DNA of 7,036 nt, taken from Acidobacteriota bacterium (GTDB lineage Bacteria; Actinomycetota; Acidimicrobiia; Spongiisociales; UBA5794). The notes below the pieces were generated by a model that saw nothing but the letters and a program-made list of their open reading frames with translations, did not search any database and was not told where the DNA came from. Position 1 is the stretch's first letter; each line of letters opens with the position of its first letter. The position numbers and the translations under genes were made by a program. The DNA lies in the NCBI GenBank assembly GCA_022574065.1, contig JACZST010000101.1, positions 1-7,036 on the forward strand, written 5' to 3'. Below are positions 1-4,796 of the stretch, one piece after another.

Positions 1-153
1 GTCTCCATCCAGCTCCGAAGCCCATTCCATCAGCGTCTTGGTCTGATACCGGTCCGCCGGGATGGTGATCTCACCCAACACGGTCTCGTCCTCGTCGATC
101 GCGACCGCAGTATGGGTTGCCTTGTGCGGATCGATCCCAATCGTGGTGACCAT
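1..153 (-). CDS. IS110-family transposase (DEDD bridge-RNA-guided recombinase), N-terminal fragment
   Basis: Only the first 51 codons are in the window; the gene runs off the left edge. The protein begins MVTTIGIDPHKATHTAVAID, the characteristic start of IS110 recombinases. The Asp in GIDPHK (residue 8) is the first acidic residue of the DEDD RuvC-like domain. IS110 recombinases combine this domain with a C-terminal serine-containing Tnp domain (not visible here) and use a bridge RNA to pair donor and target DNA. The start is ATG at 153, with AGGAGG at 165-160 spaced 6 nt upstream. A second ATG one codon earlier (156) would leave only 3 nt of spacing. The long structured leader upstream favours the IS110 subgroup over IS1111, whose bridge RNA lies downstream of the gene. 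Confidence 0.88.
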   Translation of the reverse strand, partial: MVTTIGIDPHKATHTAVAIDEDETVLGEITIPADRYQTKTLMEWASELDGD

Positions 154-159
154 CATCAA

Positions 160-165
160 CCTCCT
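160..165 (-). promoter_or_regulatory. Ribosome binding site of the IS110 transposase
   Basis: Minus-strand AGGAGG, a full Shine-Dalgarno match, lies 6 nt before the ATG at 153 and only 3 nt before the ATG at 156. It therefore decides in favour of 153. It sits about 20 nt beyond the last stem of the proposed bridge RNA, so the RNA fold and the translation start do not overlap. Confidence 0.75.
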
Positions 166-184
166 CGTAATAGGTCACATGGAC

Positions 185-374
185 GGCCACGGTGGGCACT
201 CCTGATCACAACACGGGTTGCCTCTGGCGTTCGCCTCTTTCGAGCCACACCGCAGCCAAGGGTCCCGACGGGCCAGCAGTTCGTTACAAAGACACCCATC
301 CGGGTGCCAGGCACATCGAGAGCCAAACCCGTCGAGACCCCCAGACGCTACGAGACCCACAGCCCCGCAACACC
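185..374 (-). ncRNA. Candidate IS110 bridge RNA
   Basis: The leader upstream of the recombinase folds as three units in minus-strand order. (1) A 5' hairpin pairs 374-361 with 357-344: 14 pairs, half of them G·U, with a 3-nt loop. (2) A 13-bp stem, GGGTCTCGACGGG (340-328) with CCCGTCGGGACCC (272-260) and one U·G, encloses an internal loop of 19 and 18 nt capped by a 7-bp hairpin (308-302 with 297-291). (3) A 10-bp stem, GGCTGCGGTG (257-248) with CACCGTGGCC (194-185) and two wobbles, encloses a second loop with a small hairpin at 221-208. The wobbles pair only in a minus-strand transcript; on the plus strand they become A·C mismatches. 5' hairpin, target loop, donor loop is the layout known for the IS621 bridge RNA, of similar length (177 nt). 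Proposed guides are 316-309 (left target) and 206-201 (right donor). Ends are approximate and no promoter was identified. Confidence 0.72.
308..316 (-). repeat. Proposed left target guide, copy of the element's left flank
   Basis: Minus-strand ATGTGCCTG lies here on the 5' side of the first internal loop of the bridge-RNA candidate. The same nine bases occur at 398-390, straddling the proposed left junction of the element. In IS110 bridge RNAs the left target guide pairs with the bottom strand of the left target, so it should equal the flank plus the CT core, as seen. Flanking bases on both sides differ, so the match is not part of a longer duplication. Confidence 0.62.
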
Positions 375-389
375 ACCCACATCATCAAT

Positions 390-398
390 CAGGCACAT
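390..398 (-). repeat. Left target half plus CT core at the IS110 junction
   Basis: Minus-strand ATGTGC (398-393) is the proposed left target half, CT (392-391) the recombination core, and the following GATTG the first bases of the element. The target half overlaps a perfect 10-bp palindrome, GCACATGTGC (393-402). The element start is complementary to the proposed right donor guide ATCAGG (206-201), with two further G·U pairs. Confidence 0.58.
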
Positions 399-408
399 GT
401 GCGTTAGC

Positions 409-1269
409 TCATCGGCTGGCTCCTGCGACGAAGGTGGCGACGATGTAGGTGGCGTGCCGGTCGAGTGAGCGGCGTGCCCGGTCGTAACGCATCGTGGTTC
501 TGGGGTCGGCGTGGGAGGCGGCTTCTTGGACGTCTCGGAGTGGTACTCCTGCGTCGAGGGCGGCGGTGATGAAGCTGTGGCGGAGCGAGTGAGGGGAGAT
601 CTTCTTGTCGATTCCGGCGTGTTTGGTGAGGCGTCGCACCACCCGGGTGGCTTGGTGCCGGTTCATTCGCTGCCCATCGCCAGTAGTGAAGATGGGTCCT
701 TCGGTGCGTTCGCCGATGGCGAGATAGACGGTGCGGGCGGTACGAGGCGCCATGGGGACGATGACGGTCTTGCCGCCTTTGCGACGGACCCGCAGCGTGT
801 GATGCCCTCGCTCGAGGCCGACATCAGCGATATTGGTGCCCAGGGCTTCAGAGACGCGGAGTCCGTTCAATGCGAGTAGACATGCCAGGGCATGATCCCG
901 AGCACCGGACAACCCAGCTTGGACCAAGAAGGCGCCGAGCTCGTTTCGATCCAAGCCAAGGATGGTCGGCTCATGACGAAGCCGTGGACGCCGCACATTG
1001 GTTGCGGGATTGTGGGTGAGGAGTTCTTCTTCGACGCAGTACCGGTAGAACCCAGCAACTGTTGACAGGCGTCTGGCGATCGTCGTACCGGCCGCATCGT
1101 GGTGTTCGAGCCAACGGGCGAACAACTCAATATGGGTCCGACGCACATCAAACACCTGGACCTGCTGGCGGTGACACCAACCCACATAGAGGCGCAGATC
1201 CTGCTGATACGCCAATCGAGTGTTCCCGGAATAGCCCCCCAGGAACCCACCCAACCGAGATATCGCCAA
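409..1269 (-). CDS. Tyrosine recombinase/integrase (XerC/D-like), 5' end truncated
   Basis: This is a tyrosine site-specific recombinase of a type common in actinobacteria. An N-terminal SAM-like core-binding domain (about residues 5-90, with GGYSGNTRLAYQQDL) precedes the catalytic domain. All catalytic residues are visible: R138 (NGLRVSE), K164 (RRKGGK), H227 and R230 (HSLRH), H253 (ASHAD) and the nucleophile Y262 (MRYDR). The first 286 residues of recognisable protein run directly into the inverted repeat of the IS256 element at 1273. The only start left is a TTG at 1269 with no ribosome binding site. Relatives usually have a somewhat longer N-terminus, so a short stretch and the native start were probably lost. 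The frame is the same as that of the upstream transposase: eight codons separate that TGA from the TTG. The catalytic part is intact, but expression is doubtful. The IS110 element lies just past its stop. Confidence 0.85.
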   Translation of the reverse strand: MAISRLGGFLGGYSGNTRLAYQQDLRLYVGWCHRQQVQVFDVRRTHIELFARWLEHHDAAGTTIARRLSTVAGFYRYCVEEELLTHNPATNVRRPRLRHEPTILGLDRNELGAFLVQAGLSGARDHALACLLALNGLRVSEALGTNIADVGLERGHHTLRVRRKGGKTVIVPMAPRTARTVYLAIGERTEGPIFTTGDGQRMNRHQATRVVRRLTKHAGIDKKISPHSLRHSFITAALDAGVPLRDVQEAASHADPRTTMRYDRARRSLDRHATYIVATFVAGASR

Positions 1270-1272
1270 ATC

Positions 1273-1304
1273 TTGTGGATGGGGGTCGGGTGGTCAGGCG
1301 GCGT
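1273..1304 (+). repeat. IS256 right terminal inverted repeat (3' of transposase)
   Basis: Reading inward on the plus strand it begins TTGTGGATGGGGGTCGGG and ends GGCGGCGT, matching the other terminus (2637-2603 on the minus strand) with a few substitutions and about 3 nt of gaps. It overlaps the end of the transposase gene: the TGA (1296-1294) and the last few codons lie within the repeat. Confidence 0.75.
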
Positions 1305-2541
1305 CCCTTGACTCGTCGATCCTCCTTTCAACTTGGTTGCCGTCTTTGAACTCGATGCCGGCTCGGACGACGGCGACGAGCTCGGGGCTGTTCACTTTCC
1401 GCCACCGGTCCTCGGCGGCGTCGAGGAGCTTGTAGGCCATCACCAGGCCGCGGCGGCGGCTCCCGGCACCCTTGGTGACTTTGGTTCGGGCCCGCACCGT
1501 GGCGAATGTGGATTCGATCGGGTTCGTCGTGCGTAGATGGGTCCAGTGGGCTGCGGGGAAGTCGTAGAACGTCAACAACACGTCGCGGTCCCGGGTCAGC
1601 TTGACGACCGCTTTGGGATACTTCGCTTCGAAGAGCGTCACAAACTCGTCGATACCGGCGTCGGCGTCGGCGCGGTTCTCGGCCTGGTAGATCTCATGGA
1701 TCGCTGCTTTGGCTTGGCGATGGAGCCGCTTGGGTAAGGCGTCGAGGATGTTGGCGGTCTTGTGCACCCAGCAGCGTTGCTCGACGGTGGCGGGGAACAC
1801 GTCACCCAGCGCCGCCCAGAACCCCAACGCACCGTCACCGACCGCCACCACCGGGGAGGTCATGCCTCGATCTCGAAGATCTCGCAGCACCTCGGCCCAT
1901 GACTCGGTCGATTCGCGATACCCATCGCCACACGCCAGGAGTTCTTTGGTGCCATCGGCTTTGACCCCGACAATGACGAGACAGCACAGCCGGTCTTCTT
2001 CGAGCCGGATCCGGAAATGGATCCCGTCGGCCCACACATACACATAATCCGACCCCGACAGGTCACGACCCTCGAACGCTGTGTAGTCATCACTCCAGGT
2101 CTCGATCAGGCGACCGATGGTCGACGCCGACAACCCGGTATCGGTGCCGAAGAACTGCTCCAAGGCGGGGGCGAAGTCCCCCGTCGACAGGCCCCGCAGA
2201 TACAACACCGGCAACACGTCAGCGACCTTGGGAGACCGACGCGCATACTTGGGCAGAATGTATGACGAGAACCGGCGACCCTCCCTACGGTCATGAACCC
2301 GCGGAGTCCGAACCTTGAGCGCTCCCGCACCGGTCACCAGCGTCCGCTCCGCAGCTCTCCCGTTACGTACCACCAGACGGTGACCCGCCCCATCAACCAG
2401 CCCCTGGTGTCGTTCGATGTAGCCGGCGACCTCGGCCTCGAGGCCAGCCATCAACATCCGCAGCGCCCCCTCGGCCACGAGATCGTCGAGTGTGGCGGCC
2501 AGGTCGTCGCGGCCGGCGTCATCAGTGACTATCTTCAACAT
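1294..2541 (-). CDS. IS256-family (Mutator-type) DDE transposase
   Basis: The 415-residue protein catalyses excision and insertion of the surrounding element. Residues 1-150 form the N-terminal DNA-binding part. The RNase H-like domain carries D172 (VWADG), D236 (VGDGALGFW) and E343 (TTNPIEST), the DDE triad at the spacing usual for IS256/Mutator transposases. The family's C..H motif (QRCWVH, C257 and H260) lies between the second Asp and the Glu. Start choice: the ATG at 2541 (MLKIVTDD) has AAGGAG 8 nt upstream. An in-frame GTG at 2571 would lie upstream of that Shine-Dalgarno site and is rejected. The length is normal and the frame unbroken, so the transposase looks functional. The stop codon is inside the terminal inverted repeat and in the same frame as the integrase that follows. 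Confidence 0.95.
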   Translation of the reverse strand: MLKIVTDDAGRDDLAATLDDLVAEGALRMLMAGLEAEVAGYIERHQGLVDGAGHRLVVRNGRAAERTLVTGAGALKVRTPRVHDRREGRRFSSYILPKYARRSPKVADVLPVLYLRGLSTGDFAPALEQFFGTDTGLSASTIGRLIETWSDDYTAFEGRDLSGSDYVYVWADGIHFRIRLEEDRLCCLVIVGVKADGTKELLACGDGYRESTESWAEVLRDLRDRGMTSPVVAVGDGALGFWAALGDVFPATVEQRCWVHKTANILDALPKRLHRQAKAAIHEIYQAENRADADAGIDEFVTLFEAKYPKAVVKLTRDRDVLLTFYDFPAAHWTHLRTTNPIESTFATVRARTKVTKGAGSRRRGLVMAYKLLDAAEDRWRKVNSPELVAVVRAGIEFKDGNQVERRIDESRDAA

Positions 2542-2549
2542 CAGGCGTA

Positions 2550-2555
2550 CTCCTT
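2550..2555 (-). promoter_or_regulatory. Ribosome binding site of the IS256 transposase
   Basis: Minus-strand AAGGAG (within GGGGAAGGAG) lies 8 nt before the ATG at 2541. It fixes the transposase start there and contrasts with the chromosomal genes in this window, most of which show no Shine-Dalgarno sequence. Confidence 0.7.
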
Positions 2556-2602
2556 CCCCGCCGGCCAACACCAGCGGAACCGTTACTTACGATTGGAAGG
2601 GT

Positions 2603-2637
2603 ACGCCGCCCCTTTACCCGGACCCGGTCATCCACAA
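2603..2637 (-). repeat. IS256 left terminal inverted repeat (5' of transposase)
   Basis: Reading inward on the minus strand it begins TTGTGGATGACCGGGTCC and ends GGCGGCGT, pairing with 1273-1304. The first nine bases are identical at both ends; the middle differs by substitutions and small gaps. Confidence 0.75.
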
Positions 2638-2749
2638 CATTCGGTTATAGCTCACTCTTTCGAAACCCGACACCCTCGAGGGGAGCAAAGACCTGGGCCC
2701 CTCCGCGCCTCCGGTGGTGCTCCGCCCAGAAGGGCAAGAAACCAGACGC

Positions 2750-3205
2750 TCACACCACCTTGCCGTCGACGACGTCGATCACGATGGTGACCGGGCCGTC
2801 GTTGGTCAGCGACACGTCCATCATCGCCCCGAACCGGCCCTGCTCCACCTCGATACCTTCGGCCTCGATGGTGGCGGCGAGCGTGGCAACCAGTGGCTCG
2901 GCGATCTCCGACGGCGCCGCCCCGTTGAAGGCCGGCCTGCGGCCCTTGCGAAGGTCGGCGAGCAGAGTGAACTGGCTGATGAGCAGCATCGACCCTCCGG
3001 CGTCGACGATGCTCCGGTTCATCTTCCGGTCGTCGTCGGGGAAGATGCGCAGCCCGATGAGCTTGGCGGCCAGCGTTGCGGCGTCTCGTTCGGTGTCCTC
3101 GGTGGCGACCCCGACCAGCACAACGAGGCCGGTGCCGATCGCCCCGGTCGTTTCTCCCTCGACGGAAACCCTGGCCTCGCTCACTCGTTGAATCACGGCT
3201 CGCAT
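2750..3205 (-). CDS. dtd: D-aminoacyl-tRNA deacylase
   Basis: This cytoplasmic enzyme removes D-amino acids mistakenly attached to tRNA, and by family knowledge also mischarged glycine or achiral substrates. The 151-residue length is typical. It begins MRAVIQRVSEARVSVEGE, the usual DTD N-terminus. It carries both signature motifs: SQFTL at residues 77-81, and the NDGPVT motif at 135-140 containing the Gly-cisPro pair (G137-P138) that excludes L-amino acids. An open frame continues upstream to 3775, but family similarity starts exactly at the ATG at 3205. There is no Shine-Dalgarno sequence; a TACGGT -10-like box lies 10 nt before the ATG, suggesting a very short or absent leader. The gene is divergent from the YbaK-domain gene across 36 bp. 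The IS256 end lies 112 bp past its stop. Confidence 0.96.
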   Translation of the reverse strand: MRAVIQRVSEARVSVEGETTGAIGTGLVVLVGVATEDTERDAATLAAKLIGLRIFPDDDRKMNRSIVDAGGSMLLISQFTLLADLRKGRRPAFNGAAPSEIAEPLVATLAATIEAEGIEVEQGRFGAMMDVSLTNDGPVTIVIDVVDGKVV

Positions 3206-3241
3206 ACGTTTCGGAACCGTAGCCGCCGTTAGGCTCCGCCG
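3206..3241. promoter_or_regulatory. Compact divergent promoter region between dtd and the YbaK-domain gene
   Basis: Only 36 bp separate the two start codons. On the plus strand TAGGCT (3230-3235) ends 6 nt before the ATG at 3242. On the minus strand TACGGT (3221-3216) ends 10 nt before the ATG at 3205. Both fit the actinobacterial TANNNT -10 box with transcripts starting at or just before the start codon. Neither gene has a Shine-Dalgarno sequence, which would in any case leave little room for a leader. Each promoter's -35 region would fall within or near the opposite gene, so the two probably interfere or are co-regulated. This is inferred from spacing and motif alone. Confidence 0.5.
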
Positions 3242-3736
3242 ATGGCCGCCGACCCCCGCGTGACCGCAGCAATGGATTCGGCCGGAGTCGCCTACGAGAC
3301 CATGGACATCGACCCCGACCTCGCCGATACCGCGGCGTTTTGCGAAGCGTATGGGATACCGCTCGAGAACTCCGCCAACGCCATCCTGGTGGCGTCGCGA
3401 AAACCGGAAGGCCACAACGCCGTCTGCCTGGTGCTGGCACACACCCGACTCGACGTCAACGGCGTCGTCCGCAAGAAGCTCGGCGTTCGCAAGGTGAGTT
3501 TCGCCCCAGCCGAGTTGACCGTGGACCTCACCGGCCAGGAAATAGGTGGGGTGACCGTATTCGGCTTGCCGGACGAACTCCCCGTCTGGGTGGACGCCGG
3601 CGTGCTCGACCGGGACTGGGTGATCGTCGGTGCCGGCTCGAGGTCGGCCAAGATCAAGTTGGATCCATCCCAGTTCAGAGAACTCCAGGGATTCGAAATC
3701 GTCGAAGGCCTCGCCAAGGTACCGGAGACCGGGTGA
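3242..3736 (+). CDS. YbaK/EbsC-domain protein (aminoacyl-tRNA deacylase-like)
   Basis: This single-domain, 164-residue cytoplasmic protein belongs to the YbaK/ProX superfamily, whose characterised members hydrolyse mischarged tRNAs (YbaK: Cys-tRNAPro; ProX: Ala-tRNAPro). Recognisable blocks are ANAILVASRK (45-54), DVNGVVRKKLGVRKVSF (71-87), IGGVTVFGLP (101-110) and VGAGSRSAKIKLDPSQF (129-145). These match the order of conserved blocks in YbaK, including the glycine-rich GG…G loop. By eye, the catalytic lysine of E. coli YbaK (K46, in YKTLLVAV) aligns with Asn46 here, so the substrate or chemistry may differ; this alignment is mine, unaided. The start ATG at 3242 follows a TAGGCT box by 6 nt with no Shine-Dalgarno sequence, suggesting a leaderless mRNA. 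It is divergent from dtd, a second proofreading enzyme. Confidence 0.85.
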   Translation: MAADPRVTAAMDSAGVAYETMDIDPDLADTAAFCEAYGIPLENSANAILVASRKPEGHNAVCLVLAHTRLDVNGVVRKKLGVRKVSFAPAELTVDLTGQEIGGVTVFGLPDELPVWVDAGVLDRDWVIVGAGSRSAKIKLDPSQFRELQGFEIVEGLAKVPETG

Positions 3737-3797
3737 CGTAGAGACTTCAGTACCCGACCACGGAACCCGATCCACCTTCCGTGCCCACCCCTCTCCC

Positions 3798-3803
3798 TAC
3801 AAT
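3798..3803 (+). promoter_or_regulatory. -10 box TACAAT, probable leaderless promoter of the DUF368 gene
   Basis: TACAAT, one base from the consensus TATAAT, ends 7 nt before the GTG at 3811, so transcription would begin at or next to that codon. No convincing -35 box is visible. The position lies between two possible starts (GTG 3781 and GTG 3811) and argues for the downstream one. Confidence 0.5.
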
Positions 3804-3810
3804 TCCTTCC

Positions 3811-4743
3811 GTGCTTCGCGAGATCCCGTTCTCGATCGTCCGTGGTTTCCTCATGGGCGCCGCCGACATCGTGCCCGGCGTCTCCGGCGGGACCATTGCG
3901 CTGGTCCTCGGCATCTACGAACGTCTGTTGGCGTCGATCCGGGCCGGTAGCTCGGCACTCGGAAGCCTGGTTCGGCTTGATTTCGATGAGACCAAGACTC
4001 GGTTGGGCGAAGTGGAGTGGGGGTTCCTCCTCCCGCTCGGGGCCGGCATCCTGATCGCCATCGCCTCGCTGGCTTCGGCGCTGCAGCGACTCCTCCGCGA
4101 CTACCCCGAGGTCATGGCGGCCTTGTTCCTTGGGCTCGTCGCCGGGTCCGCGCTGATCGCCTGGAAGTTGCTCACCGTCCGTGACACGAAACGAATTGCG
4201 ATCATGTTCGGCGTCGGTATCGCCGTCTTTCTCCTGCTCGGTCTGACCGAGAGCACGTCGGCCGAGACCGCATCCCAGATCGGGGAACCGGCGCTGTGGG
4301 CGTTCTTCGCGGCCGGTGCGATTGCCATCTGCGCCATGATCCTGCCAGGGATCAGCGGCTCGTTCATCCTCGTCATACTCGGCATGTACGCGGCGGTGCT
4401 CGCCGCGGTGACCGACCGCGACTTCCTCTCCCTCGGGGTGTTCACTCTCGGCACCATCGTCGGGCTTGCGCTGTTCGCACAAATCCTCCACAGGGCGCTG
4501 CGTGATCACTACAACACGGTGATGGCAGCCCTGATCGGGCTGATGATCGGGTCGCTGCGCGTGCTGTGGCCATGGCCGCTCGGGGTGGACAGCACTGCAT
4601 TGGAGGCACCGGGAGAGTACCTACCGCAGGCAGTGGTCGCCGCAGTCGTTGCCTTCCTCGTCGTGCTCGGGATCGAGGCGTTCGGGCGGAGGATGTCCCA
4701 CCGCTCCACCGCTGACGAGGTCGGCGAACTGACAGCCGATTGA
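3811..4743 (+). CDS. DUF368 polytopic membrane protein (PopT-type polyprenyl-phosphate translocase family)
   Basis: This is a 310-residue integral membrane protein of the DUF368 family. The hallmark N-terminal motif RGFLMGAADIVPGVSGGT (residues 11-28) is echoed near the middle by MILPGISGSF (176-185). The pair suggests two inverted, re-entrant half-repeats, as described for the DUF368/DedA flippases. Hydrophobic segments fall near residues 72-90, 103-121, 129-145, 161-176, 182-200, 206-224, 237-250 and 271-290. Family members (PopT in Vibrio and Staphylococcus) return undecaprenyl phosphate across the membrane for cell-wall synthesis; function here is by family only. The start GTG at 3811 follows TACAAT by 7 nt. 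An in-frame GTG at 3781 would add ten Pro/Thr-rich residues and is less likely. The gene follows the YbaK-domain gene by 74 bp on the same strand but has its own promoter, and it converges with the next gene. Confidence 0.88.
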   Translation: MLREIPFSIVRGFLMGAADIVPGVSGGTIALVLGIYERLLASIRAGSSALGSLVRLDFDETKTRLGEVEWGFLLPLGAGILIAIASLASALQRLLRDYPEVMAALFLGLVAGSALIAWKLLTVRDTKRIAIMFGVGIAVFLLLGLTESTSAETASQIGEPALWAFFAAGAIAICAMILPGISGSFILVILGMYAAVLAAVTDRDFLSLGVFTLGTIVGLALFAQILHRALRDHYNTVMAALIGLMIGSLRVLWPWPLGVDSTALEAPGEYLPQAVVAAVVAFLVVLGIEAFGRRMSHRSTADEVGELTAD

Positions 4744-4757
4744 GGCCTGCTCGCTCC

Positions 4758-4796
4758 ATTGGTCCAGACGCTCCGCGTTAGGTGCGACGACCCAAT
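4758..4796. terminator. Possible bidirectional hairpin between convergent genes
   Basis: ATTGGTC (4758-4764) is complementary to GACCCAAT (4789-4796) with one bulged C, and encloses a small ACGC-TCC-GCGT hairpin. The structure spans most of the 52-bp gap between the converging DUF368 and fusion genes and touches the latter's stop codon. There is no T-tract on either side, so this is at best a weak terminator. Confidence 0.25.

Larger units (their letters stand above)
1..392 (-). mobile_element. IS110-family insertion sequence, left end (partial, runs off window)
   Basis: This is the left end of an IS110-family element read on the minus strand. It holds a non-coding leader followed by the start of the recombinase gene, and the right end is beyond position 1. 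IS110 elements lack terminal inverted repeats and insert by RNA-guided recombination sharing a dinucleotide core. The boundary is inferred from two agreeing signals. Minus-strand ATGTGCCTG occurs both at the proposed junction (398-390) and in the leader RNA loop (316-308). The first element bases (minus CTGAT) are complementary to ATCAG in the second loop of the leader. Both place a CT core at 392-391. The element lies 16 bp beyond the stop codon of the tyrosine recombinase gene, so it does not interrupt that frame. The exact boundary remains a prediction until the right end is seen. Confidence 0.7.
1273..2637 (-). mobile_element. Complete IS256-family (Mutator-type) insertion sequence
   Basis: The element is about 1.37 kb, with a single transposase gene between imperfect terminal inverted repeats. 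Both ends begin TTGTGGATG reading inward and both reach GGCGGCGT about 24-27 nt further in. IS256 elements normally make 8-bp target duplications. The bases outside the ends (…GCCAAATC before 1273, CATTCGGT… after 2637) do not match in any nearby register. The lower flank lies inside a truncated integrase gene, whereas the upper flank is the region downstream of dtd and shows no integrase sequence. The element is thus probably the scar of a deletion or of recombination between copies rather than a simple insertion. Boundaries could shift outward by 1-2 bases. Confidence 0.82.

Noticed and set aside
112..468. Plus-strand open frame of 118 codons over the IS110 leader
   Set aside because: Its sequence is Arg/Pro-rich with no family resemblance. 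It overlaps the antisense strands of the recombinase start, the structured leader and the integrase end.
1265..2645. 8-bp target duplication around the IS256 element
   Set aside because: GCCAAATC and CATTCGGT differ, and shifting the boundaries by 1-2 bases gives no match.
2638..2749. Search for the missing integrase N-terminus beyond the IS256 element
   Set aside because: None of the minus-strand frames here resembles a recombinase start. One frame stays open but reads as composition-driven Arg/Ser/Gly sequence.
2652..3440. Arg-rich minus-strand frame overlapping dtd
   Set aside because: It is a shifted frame of dtd on the same strand, composed of Arg/Gly/His runs with no domain signal.
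3206..3775. N-terminal extension of dtd to 3775
   Set aside because: The extra ~190 residues lie opposite the YbaK-domain gene, and DTD similarity begins exactly at the ATG at 3205.
3292..4509. Minus-strand open frame of 405 codons opposite the YbaK and DUF368 genes
   Set aside because: It is charged, low-complexity sequence opposite two clear genes and typical of the antisense of GC-rich coding DNA.
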